The translations under genes were made by a program, and so were the position numbers. The notes beneath the pieces are model-generated. The model was not told where the DNA came from. It saw only the letters and a list, made by a program, of their open reading frames with translations, and did no database searches. Shown one piece after another: positions 1 through 6,073 of a DNA stretch of 6,160 nt (position 1 is the first letter of the stretch; the number at the start of each line of letters is the position of its first letter). The stretch lies in contig DLRL01000082.1 of NCBI GenBank assembly GCA_002501085.1, positions 1-6,160 on the forward strand. Direction: 5' to 3'. This DNA comes from Gemmatimonadales bacterium UBA7889 (lineage in GTDB: Bacteria; Gemmatimonadota; Gemmatimonadetes; Longimicrobiales; Gaopeijiaceae).

Positions 1-225
1 ACTAAGATCAAATTCCCGAACTGCGAACTTGGCTGCGGCTATAGAAGCAGATATCACTGACCGAGGATCACCTATGTACGTGACAACGGACCGATGGTGG
101 TCCGGGTCCGCTGACCAATCCAGAATGTCCACACCCTTTCTAGCAATTGTGTCGACAAGTGCCTCTACCTTCTCTAGGTCGCGACCTTCAGAAAAATTTG
201 GGACAGCCTCGAGTATCGGAATCAT
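1..225 (-). CDS. ftcD: Glutamate formimidoyltransferase-type protein, N-terminal 75 residues (cut by window edge)
   Basis: The reverse strand from the ATG at 225 stays open to base 1, giving 75 residues without a stop. The protein begins MIPILEAVPNFSEGRD; the VPNFSEGR signature right after the start is the hallmark of the formiminotransferase N-terminal subdomain. It is followed by a DPDHHRSVVTYIGDP stretch (residues 43-57) that corresponds to the family's D-x-x-x-N-R-[ST]-V-x-T-[FY]-x-G segment. Known members move the formimino group from formiminoglutamate to tetrahydrofolate in the cytoplasm, the last step of one route of histidine degradation; some are fused to a cyclodeaminase domain, which cannot be judged here. 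The catalytic His region (GEHPRMGA-like) would lie beyond the window. The start is fixed by the family N-terminus; no good Shine-Dalgarno is visible. It begins 23 nt after the lptD stop, so it may be read from the same transcript. The family is clear; substrate specificity is inferred. Confidence 0.85.
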   Translation of the reverse strand, partial: MIPILEAVPNFSEGRDLEKVEALVDTIARKGVDILDWSADPDHHRSVVTYIGDPRSVISASIAAAKFAVREFDLS

Positions 226-248
226 GGGTCAAGAACTTGTATACATGT

Positions 249-3116
249 TCAGCGAGGTAGCCCTACATCAAGGTTCCGTTGCTTGTAGTCGAATTTAAGA
301 TCCCGATTGTCGATCAAGCTAACTTCGAATCGGAATGTCCAATTCCCAGTAGCAGTTTGCAGGAAATCAAAATTTGCTTCCCAACGATGCAGGTTTCTCG
401 ATAGCCGAATGGTGTGGTCATTGAATGCTCTCCGCTCCAAATCATATGCTGTCCGCCAACTCAGGTCCCAGTTTTCGGTTGGCCGCAAAGTAATGGTACC
501 AGTGAGCATCTGACTCATCATGACATCGTCGCCACGTGGTCTCTGGAGCGAGTAGGACAGATTGGCATTCCAACCACCTCGATCCCCACGACGAGCTGGC
601 TCGGTAGAGGATAACGGGCGACGCCCCGTTGGAATAATCGATGATTCGTCAGTTGTCCCGGTAGGCTCAAATGGATCAACAACATCTGGCTCTTCAGTTG
701 AGGGTGCAGGAGTTTCTCCCTCATCGCCACCACGGAGAAAGCCCAGCAACCGGAAGATCGATGAGTTCGAACCAAGCGAGAACCCGAGGTTAACCTGAGC
801 AAGATGTGGGGCAAAGGTTCTGGTAAGTTGGCCATCCACTTCTTTGTCCTCGAACAGATCGTGGTTCACCGAAATCGTTAGACCTCTTAAGAAGTCAGAG
901 GAGATCTGATTAGATAGACGGGTCGTTTCGAAGCCAGCTAGAAACGCTCCAATCGAGTCAGCTTCTACGAAGTCATAACGCAAGACACTGGTGCGAAGGG
1001 CCAGAAGGCTAACAGTCTGTCCCTGTTGAAGGCGGGTTGGCCCATCAGAAGGCGAAGATTGGGTATTAACAGCTAAGTCGAGCGAATCGAGTTGGGTTGC
1101 TGAATTGGCCACAGCGGAATCGCCCTCTGGTGGCCTGCGCTTTGCTTCCCAGGTCTGATTAAGCGTCAATGAAACAGCATTCTTCGGCTGGAGTGCCCTG
1201 GACCTAAAGAGCTGCTGCTGCAGTTGAGTAGGTGACGTAGCAGGACTCCACTCGTACTGGATTGAAGGTGATAGTTTGTGACGGATTGCTTCAAAGCCGC
1301 CAAAGCCACCGTAGAATCCATAGATATCGGTCTTCAGGGCGCCTCCGAATGATACCCTCGCTGGAGCTGACACTAACGAGGATGCAACAGCGGAAGTATC
1401 GGATCGGAACATATTTCCTGACATCGAAAGTCTAGGTGTGATCGTAGTCGATCCGATAAGTTGCTGCTGGTATGAGACGGACGATTGCCAAGTCAAGTCG
1501 GAGTCCATGATGTCCTGGACCGGGGAGCCTGTAATCAGGGCCGGGGTCTCTGATTCACGCATCACAAGTAACGCCTCAGGTACGCCGAGTGTTCCGGATT
1601 GGCGCAACTGCACTGACTGAGCCAGAGAGAGATTACCCAGGCTGAGCGTACTACGAACAGATCCTGTAGTCGTTTCGGTATCCGCCCGTGAAAAACTGAA
1701 GACATCCGGTTGGACTCGATCCAGAGTCCGACGAGTAAAACTCGCACTACCTGACCAAGTCATGTTGTTATAGAAGCGCGCGTCGCTAGAAGCATTCCTA
1801 AACAAGGTGATAGTGGAAAGTGACAAATTCGCAGAGGGCAATGTCCACTCAGTACGATCATCAGATAGATACTGCTTACGATTTGCACCTACGGATGCGG
1901 TCCCCCAATTAAACCGGCGGTTGATACCCCCTTCTGAGTCAATCGATTGTGTTACTTCAGCCGGATTGAAAGAGTTCTCTCGGATGAAGTCATTACTGGA
2001 AGCATACCTTCCCGACATACGTAATTGCGTGCGTTCATCAAGGTCCCAATTGTGCCGGGTGTCCAATGCAAGCTCGCTCGATCCATCAACACGCCAATAG
2101 CGGCGAAAAGTCAAATCCCCATCGAGAAACTGACGGTTGAAGCTATATCTCAGTGAGCCGGTCATGCTAAGAAAATTCTGACTAAACCAGTCGAGAGCCA
2201 CCAGCGCGTCCGAGTAGTCACTCATAGCCCAATAGAAACCAAGGTTACTGACTCTTCGGCGGTACTGACCAGATGTGCGAACGATATCGTTTACGCTAAA
2301 TCGAGGGGTCAAAATACCCGATGAGCGACCCTGAGATAAGCTCTGTGCAACAAAAGGCAACCAGGCCACTGGGACATCCGCGAAGTACAGGCGAACGGGA
2401 CGTGCAACCAGCACATTTCCCCCGACGATCTTGATCTCATCAGTCTCAAAATGGTAGTGCGGCTCCTCCAAATCGCACGACGTGAAGCGAGCATGTGACA
2501 TAAAGGAGGAATCCGCTGCCGCGAATGGCATGTCTCCGGTGACTAACCAGTTCGCTCCACCTTCACTGTATGATGTTTCCGCGCCGAATGCGGAACCACG
2601 TTCCTCGCTTATGTCGAAAATGAGGGACGCAGACTCGATTGGGTCACCTGTGTCCGGGGTAAAGGTAGATTGCCCTACAGTCTGGAGTCGTCCTGTCTCT
2701 TCGTTATAGAGGATTGATGTATCTGCTTCGACGCCCATCCCTTCGCTGCTCACCCGTGCCCTCCCTCCATCCGGAGCAATGAGTGTTAGGACACGTTTGG
2801 CTGCCTCAAAAGTGGCGGCACCACCATCGTACTCCGTCAGGGTGAAACCAGGCAGGGCTATTAGCTCAGCCACAACCGAATCCGTGCTTACTCCCCCACC
2901 GAAACCCCGACCAGCTTCAATTTCGGCAACCCTCATGGAGTCTTGTACAAACAGGATACTGTCGAAGCCAGGTGCTCGAGCGAGTCGCTCAAGCCGTTGG
3001 ATTACACGAAGGCGTGTTGAGTCTACCTGTTCCTGAGCACTTGCAGAACTGAAGGCACCCATGGCAGTGAACCCTATGATCCAGAGTGTCTGGTTCACCA
3101 ACCGCATGGGTGTCAC
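249..3116 (-). CDS. lptD: LptD/OstA-like outer-membrane LPS assembly protein
   Basis: This 955-residue protein has a Sec signal peptide (residues 1-27, hydrophobic core LWIIGFTAMGAF, likely cleavage after SASA). A short periplasmic OstA-like part follows (about 30-210). The conserved LptD block is at 208-256: H-A-R-F-T-S-C-D-L-E-E-P-H-Y-H-F, then VARPVRLYFADVPVAWLPF. The rest is a long run of alternating amphipathic strands typical of a beta-barrel. In known systems LptD, with LptE, places lipopolysaccharide in the outer leaflet of the outer membrane. Two hydrophilic low-complexity stretches (about 659-698 and 796-846) look like loops within the barrel. I see only one cysteine (C214), unlike E. 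coli LptD with its paired disulfides, and the C-terminus (LDVGLPR) lacks a terminal aromatic residue. The GTG start overlaps the tatC stop by 4 nt (GTGA), suggesting translational coupling; an ATG three codons later (3107) is an alternative start. Neither has a strong Shine-Dalgarno. No lptA or lptE lies in the window. Confidence 0.88.
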   Translation of the reverse strand: MTPMRLVNQTLWIIGFTAMGAFSSASAQEQVDSTRLRVIQRLERLARAPGFDSILFVQDSMRVAEIEAGRGFGGGVSTDSVVAELIALPGFTLTEYDGGAATFEAAKRVLTLIAPDGGRARVSSEGMGVEADTSILYNEETGRLQTVGQSTFTPDTGDPIESASLIFDISEERGSAFGAETSYSEGGANWLVTGDMPFAAADSSFMSHARFTSCDLEEPHYHFETDEIKIVGGNVLVARPVRLYFADVPVAWLPFVAQSLSQGRSSGILTPRFSVNDIVRTSGQYRRRVSNLGFYWAMSDYSDALVALDWFSQNFLSMTGSLRYSFNRQFLDGDLTFRRYWRVDGSSELALDTRHNWDLDERTQLRMSGRYASSNDFIRENSFNPAEVTQSIDSEGGINRRFNWGTASVGANRKQYLSDDRTEWTLPSANLSLSTITLFRNASSDARFYNNMTWSGSASFTRRTLDRVQPDVFSFSRADTETTTGSVRSTLSLGNLSLAQSVQLRQSGTLGVPEALLVMRESETPALITGSPVQDIMDSDLTWQSSVSYQQQLIGSTTITPRLSMSGNMFRSDTSAVASSLVSAPARVSFGGALKTDIYGFYGGFGGFEAIRHKLSPSIQYEWSPATSPTQLQQQLFRSRALQPKNAVSLTLNQTWEAKRRPPEGDSAVANSATQLDSLDLAVNTQSSPSDGPTRLQQGQTVSLLALRTSVLRYDFVEADSIGAFLAGFETTRLSNQISSDFLRGLTISVNHDLFEDKEVDGQLTRTFAPHLAQVNLGFSLGSNSSIFRLLGFLRGGDEGETPAPSTEEPDVVDPFEPTGTTDESSIIPTGRRPLSSTEPARRGDRGGWNANLSYSLQRPRGDDVMMSQMLTGTITLRPTENWDLSWRTAYDLERRAFNDHTIRLSRNLHRWEANFDFLQTATGNWTFRFEVSLIDNRDLKFDYKQRNLDVGLPR

Positions 3117-3922
3117 TGCGTTTCTACAGATCCAGTAGGTGGAGTGGTATCTGTTTCGAAGTCCTGCTCCCTCTGTGCTTTCCTCCGGTAAATGCCTACA
3201 GACAGGAAGATGCCGACCTCATATAGAAGGATCAGGGGGACCATCATCATGAATGTCAGTACAATTACATCCCCTGGAGTAATAAAGCTCGCCAGGACGG
3301 TTATCAGAACGATTGCATGTCTTCGCTTCTTGCGAAGGAAGTCGGGAGTGACGATCCCCATCCAGCTCAAAATCATAATTACAATTGGCAACTCGAAGAC
3401 GAAGCCGAATGCCATGAGCATCTTCACAATGAATCCTAGTGTAGCATTGATCTCAAGATTTGCCTGAAGTGACTCGGTCTGGAACCTCTGGAAGAAGTCA
3501 AGAGTCACAGGTAGGGCTATCCAATATGCTAGGGAGACACCTGCTGCAAAGAGAACAAGACCTCCGTAAAGCGGCGGTATGATTACCCGTCGCTCCTGAG
3601 GCTTGAGAGCAGGAGAGAGGAACGCCCATATATGGTAAGCTAGGAATGGGAAGGCCATGAGCAGTCCCGCATAGATAGCTAGCCTGAGTGTAACGAAGAA
3701 TGAGTCAGATGGTGACAGATAGATCAGCTTTAAGTTCGGATTGTCGTAGGCCTTCCGCACAGGGTCGACCAAAAGCTCGAGCACATCGAGGTAGTAGACC
3801 AAGCCAAAACCAACTACAGCGCCGATCATGACTGAGAGAATGCACCAAAGGATCCTCCACCTCAGTTCCTCAAGGTGGTCGAGAAACGGCATTTCTCCTC
3901 TTGATTTGCGGATACGAGCCAT
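3113..3922 (-). CDS. tatC: Sec-independent (twin-arginine) translocase subunit TatC
   Basis: A 269-residue, six-helix inner-membrane protein. TatC is the core receptor that recognises the twin-arginine signal peptide and, with TatA/TatB, exports folded proteins. Family marks are MPFLDHLEELRWR at 11-23, the AFLSPALKPQERR loop at 100-112 with its key Glu (E110), AFGFVFELPI at 171-180 with the conserved membrane Glu (E177), the W-M-G-I-V-T-P-x-x-L-R-K-K-R loop at 187-200, and ITPGDV at 214-219. Hydrophobic segments lie at about 24-47, 76-98, 113-137, 162-184, 202-216 and 219-241. The polar C-terminal tail (245-269) is cytoplasmic. Length is normal for the family. The start at 3922 has no good Shine-Dalgarno; an in-frame ATG at 3892 (M11) is preceded by AAGAGGAGAA and would still give a full TatC core, so the true start could be there. 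The gene follows nrdR by 46 nt and its stop overlaps the lptD start. No tatA or tatB is present here. Confidence 0.96.
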   Translation of the reverse strand: MARIRKSRGEMPFLDHLEELRWRILWCILSVMIGAVVGFGLVYYLDVLELLVDPVRKAYDNPNLKLIYLSPSDSFFVTLRLAIYAGLLMAFPFLAYHIWAFLSPALKPQERRVIIPPLYGGLVLFAAGVSLAYWIALPVTLDFFQRFQTESLQANLEINATLGFIVKMLMAFGFVFELPIVIMILSWMGIVTPDFLRKKRRHAIVLITVLASFITPGDVIVLTFMMMVPLILLYEVGIFLSVGIYRRKAQREQDFETDTTPPTGSVETQ

Positions 3923-3927
3923 CTAGT

Positions 3928-3951
3928 AAAAAACTACCTGAAGAGGTTTTT
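3928..3951 (-). terminator. Short hairpin plus U6 tract between nrdR and tatC (weak terminator or attenuator)
   Basis: Read on the minus strand this is five A, then an ACCT-CTTC-AGGT stem-loop (4 bp, tetraloop), then AG and six T. The A-run and T-run can add further pairs around an AG bulge, and the symmetry makes it plausible in both directions. It lies in the 46-nt gap between the nrdR stop and the tatC start. The stem has only two G-C pairs, so termination would be partial at best. It may reduce read-through from nrdR into tatC-lptD; that role is inferred from position and shape only. Confidence 0.4.
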
Positions 3952-3968
3952 GTTCGGTCAACTGCTGA

Positions 3969-4466
3969 CTAGAGCGGAAGTTCGACTTGGTTGCGTCGAA
4001 GCTCTTCACGCTCCTTGGCGGCAGTGATCTCGTCGACGAACTCTTGGAACTCTCCCGCGTCTTGGAAGTTCCGGTATACGGAAGCAAATCGCACGTATGC
4101 AACTCGGTCTATAGGGCTTAAACGCTCCATTACTAATGTTCCAAGTTGTACACTCAAGACCTCAACACCCACCTGGGCTGACAATATGTCTTCGATATCA
4201 TCAACGAGCGCGTCCATCTGTGAAGCTGAGATCGGGCGCTTCGCACATGCCACCTTCACGCTACGAAGAAGCTTCGTTCTATTGAAGTCCTCTACTGCCC
4301 CAGAACGCTTGAGTACCTGGATAGGACGTTCTTCAATGTATTCATAGGTCGTGAAACGCGCTCCGCAAACAGTACATTCTCGCCTCCGCCTGACAGCCCT
4401 ACCGCCCCGGCTGGCCCTTGTATCAACAACATGATTCTCGGTGGCATCACAGGCTGGACAACGCAT
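3969..4466 (-). CDS. nrdR: Transcriptional repressor NrdR (zinc ribbon plus ATP-cone)
   Basis: A 165-residue protein with the full NrdR architecture. An N-terminal zinc ribbon carries the pairs C3-P-A-C6 and C31-T-V-C34, with the basic RASRGGRAVRRRRE stretch between them and GARFTTYEYIE just after. An ATP-cone domain spans about 49-139, beginning VLKRSGAVEDFNRTKLLRS and ending VAYVRFASVYRNF. NrdR senses ATP/dATP through the cone and represses ribonucleotide reductase genes by binding paired NrdR boxes in their promoters; it acts in the cytoplasm on DNA. Length is standard (about 150-170). The ATG at 4466 gives the family's invariant MRCP(A/F)C start; only a weak GGAAA lies about 10 nt upstream. 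It sits 59 nt after the cpoB-like gene and 46 nt before tatC. No nrd gene is nearby, so its targets are elsewhere. Confidence 0.97.
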   Translation of the reverse strand: MRCPACDATENHVVDTRASRGGRAVRRRRECTVCGARFTTYEYIEERPIQVLKRSGAVEDFNRTKLLRSVKVACAKRPISASQMDALVDDIEDILSAQVGVEVLSVQLGTLVMERLSPIDRVAYVRFASVYRNFQDAGEFQEFVDEITAAKEREELRRNQVELPL

Positions 4467-4525
4467 ACTTCAGATTTCCGTTAGAGATCGCACCATGACA
4501 GGGCCGGCAAGGGCGTGTCGCCTAT

Positions 4526-5323
4526 TCAAGAACCGATCTCTTCGAGCTTGTCAGCTGCGATTTCTGCTATGACCGACCCTGGATAGGTGTTGGTGATCCT
4601 CTCGAGCGTATCGATCGCAGATTCAATTTCCTCCATCTCAATCTGAATCAGCGCGATCCTGTATAAAGCATCCGGTACCTTGGCAGCTGTTGGGAAACGA
4701 GATTGAATTTCTCCGAATGCTTCCAGAGCAGCATCAAAGTCTTCCTGCTGATAAAGAATATCAGCGAGAGAGAAGTGAGCTTCAGGCGCAAGTGCGTGAT
4801 TAGGATAGCTTTGCACGAATTGCTGGAATGCCATCCGGGCTGTATTAAGCGAACCTCGGCCAAACTGCTCCGCGGCTGTCCGGTAGAGTTGATCTGCATC
4901 TCCTACAGCTCCCCCGAGCATGCCTGTAGAATCAAGGACGGGAGAAGCAGCGGTGACTGACCCGCTCCTCAGATTCGTAACCTGTCCTCGGATACCCATT
5001 ATGGCACGCTGATTCTCCCCAGCCAGCACTTCCAGAGTCGCTAAACCCTCTCCGATTTCTCTCAATTGCTGTGAGATCTCCCCGCGAAAATCAAAGAGCT
5101 GGATAGATTGGCTACGTAAGGTGTCCCGGGTTGAGTTTGCCTCAGTCTGCAATTGGGCAATCAGTGCAGCTTGCCGCTCCGCCAGGACGCGTAGCTCAGC
5201 CTGTAATTCAACCTGAAGATCTCGGATATCGTTCTTAGTAGCGCAACCCCCGAGTACTAGGATAGTAGTGATCAGAACAGGGACGCGTAGTACTACCAAA
5301 GACAGTGCAAAACCTCTCATCAT
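4526..5323 (-). CDS. cpoB: CpoB/YbgF-like cell-division coordinator, predicted lipoprotein
   Basis: A 265-residue protein from the ATG at 5323. Residues 1-26 form a signal peptide ending in a lipobox (L-G-G-C27), so the mature protein should be a lipoprotein; the residue after Cys is Ala, which favours the outer membrane by E. coli rules. A coiled-coil runs from about 30 to 118 with regular heptads (IRDLQVELQAELRVLAERQ), then a Gly/Ser/Ala linker (119-141), then TPR repeats (142-265: QLYRTAAEQFGRGSLNTA, APEAHFSLADILYQQEDFDAA, VPDALYRIALIQIEMEEIESA). This coil-plus-TPR layout next to pal is that of CpoB/YbgF, which in E. coli works with Tol-Pal and PBP1B to couple outer-membrane constriction to septal peptidoglycan synthesis. 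E. coli CpoB is soluble and periplasmic, so the lipid anchor is a difference. A start at 5410, overlapping pal, is possible but would bury the signal peptide; 5323 has AGAGG 8 nt upstream. A second ATG follows at once at 5320. Confidence 0.87.
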   Translation of the reverse strand: MMRGFALSLVVLRVPVLITTILVLGGCATKNDIRDLQVELQAELRVLAERQAALIAQLQTEANSTRDTLRSQSIQLFDFRGEISQQLREIGEGLATLEVLAGENQRAIMGIRGQVTNLRSGSVTAASPVLDSTGMLGGAVGDADQLYRTAAEQFGRGSLNTARMAFQQFVQSYPNHALAPEAHFSLADILYQQEDFDAALEAFGEIQSRFPTAAKVPDALYRIALIQIEMEEIESAIDTLERITNTYPGSVIAEIAADKLEEIGS

Positions 5324-5330
5324 ATCACGA

Positions 5331-5363
5331 ACCTCTCTCCCCCGGCTCACCGGGGGGAGAGGT
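5331..5363 (-). promoter_or_regulatory. GC-rich hairpin masking the cpoB Shine-Dalgarno
   Basis: In the pal-cpoB spacer the minus-strand RNA reads ACCTCTCCCCCCGG, loop TGAG, then CCGGGGGAGAGAGGT. The arms pair over 14 bp with a single bulged base (plus-strand T5338 or a neighbour). The 3' arm contains AGAGG, the ribosome binding site 8 nt before the cpoB ATG at 5323. The structure could therefore limit cpoB translation or 3'-end/stabilise the pal message. It is not a classic intrinsic terminator, because the bases after it (TCGTGATATG) have no U-tract. Confidence 0.6.
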
Positions 5364-5381
5364 CCCGCAAAGGTCACGCTG

Positions 5382-5978
5382 TCAGTTACCTGGGTTGATA
5401 GCGTTTTCACCAGCGGTAATCACAAACTGGCCACGACGGTTCCGAGACCAAGCGGATTCATCCGAGCCCGATTCGAGCGGACGCTCCTCACCAAAGGAAA
5501 CGACGCTGAATCGACTCTCTGAGAGTCCAAAGCCAGTCAGGAAATCCCGAACAGCCACTGCTCGGCGATTCCCTAGCGCTAAATTGTACTCAGTCGAGCC
5601 GCGGTCGTCGGCATGTCCTTCGATGCGCAGCTGTACCTGCGGACTAGCCCGCAGAATATCGACTTTCGCGCGCAATGCCGAAGCCGCATCATCACGGATC
5701 TCGGACATGTCATAATCGAAGAAGACCATCTGTTGCAGTGTCAGCGAAGCCCTTTGTCTTGCTCTCTCGCGGGTTGCTTCCTCCGCGCGACGGGCTGCCT
5801 CTTCTGCAGCTAGGCGGCGAGCTTCCTCTTCAGCCTCTCGGACTGAATCTTGATAGGCCCGAAGTGAATCCATGTCCGGCCCCGGTGGTGCTGGAGGCGG
5901 TGGAGGTGGGTCACCACCACAGGATCCGACGACAAGTGTAGCAGCTGTAACAGCAATAAAGAAACGACGTACGATCAT
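5382..5978 (-). CDS. pal: Peptidoglycan-associated lipoprotein Pal (OmpA-family C-terminal domain)
   Basis: A 198-residue outer-membrane lipoprotein. A signal peptide (MIVRRFFIAVTAATLVVGS) ends in lipobox V-G-S-C20. Next come a proline-rich spacer (24-34, six prolines in a row then APPGP), a highly charged Ala/Glu/Arg helix (about 36-78), and an OmpA-like peptidoglycan-binding domain (about 84-188). That domain shows VFFDYDMSEIR at 85-95, then the signature EGHADDRGSTEYNLALGNRRA at 120-140, whose Asp and Arg (D124/D125, R139) match the diaminopimelate-binding positions of the family. Pal holds the outer membrane to peptidoglycan and is the partner of TolB and the Tol motor at the division site. 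The ATG at 5978 is supported by GGGAG at 5984-5988 (5-nt spacing) and by the signal peptide. The charged helix between anchor and OmpA domain is longer than in E. coli Pal. The cpoB-like gene directly downstream supports the Tol-Pal assignment; tolB is not visible upstream within the window. Confidence 0.93.
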   Translation of the reverse strand: MIVRRFFIAVTAATLVVGSCGGDPPPPPPAPPGPDMDSLRAYQDSVREAEEEARRLAAEEAARRAEEATRERARQRASLTLQQMVFFDYDMSEIRDDAASALRAKVDILRASPQVQLRIEGHADDRGSTEYNLALGNRRAVAVRDFLTGFGLSESRFSVVSFGEERPLESGSDESAWSRNRRGQFVITAGENAINPGN

Positions 5979-5983
5979 CCCTG

Positions 5984-5988
5984 CTCCC
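5984..5988 (-). promoter_or_regulatory. Shine-Dalgarno of pal
   Basis: The minus strand reads GGGAG followed by 5 nt (CAGGG) and the ATG at 5978. It is one of the clearest ribosome binding sites in the window and settles the pal start, which also begins a proper lipoprotein signal peptide. Confidence 0.7.
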
Positions 5989-6002
5989 GGGTTGAACGAA
6001 CT

Positions 6003-6008
6003 ATTTTA
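6003..6008 (-). promoter_or_regulatory. Possible -10 element of the pal promoter
   Basis: On the minus strand TAAAAT matches the sigma-70 -10 consensus TATAAT at five of six positions and ends 24 nt before the pal ATG, which would leave a short leader. No convincing -35 hexamer is found 16-19 nt upstream (the best is TGCGTT-like), so the call rests on one motif and position. Confidence 0.25.
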
Positions 6009-6039
6009 CGCTCATCTAGGCGTACTAACGCAGGCCTAG

Positions 6040-6073
6040 CACGATCACGAAGCTAACGTGCTTCGTGATCGTG
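6040..6073. repeat. Perfect 14-bp inverted repeat with 6-nt loop, upstream of pal
   Basis: The plus strand reads CACGATCACGAAGC, loop TAACGT, then GCTTCGTGATCGTG; the arms are perfect complements. Such a long perfect repeat is not expected by chance in so short a region. There is no T-run after it on either strand (plus: AAAAGACCCC; minus: CTAGGCCTGC), so it is not a canonical intrinsic terminator. Options are a U-tract-less terminator for a gene upstream of the window on the minus strand, an mRNA 5'-end stabiliser for pal, or a binding site for a dimeric regulator lying just upstream of the putative pal promoter. The structure is certain; the role is unknown. Confidence 0.8.

Noticed and set aside
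29..298. Plus-strand open frame over the ftcD/lptD junction
   Set aside because: It lies antisense to a well-supported formimidoyltransferase N-terminus and the lptD end, and its protein has no domain-like pattern.
3991..4347. A 118-residue plus-strand open frame opposite nrdR
   Set aside because: Fully inside nrdR, which has its zinc ribbon and ATP-cone intact; Ser/Arg/Thr-rich composition typical of an antisense shadow.
5324..5410. An N-terminal extension of the cpoB-like gene starting at 5410 and overlapping pal by 29 nt
   Set aside because: It would put 29 polar residues before the signal peptide, has no ribosome binding site of note, and spans the hairpin; the ATG at 5323 has AGAGG at good spacing and begins a clean lipoprotein signal.
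5305..5715. A 136-residue plus-strand open frame opposite pal
   Set aside because: Antisense shadow of the pal coding frame; Ser/Arg/Pro-rich composition and no recognisable motif.
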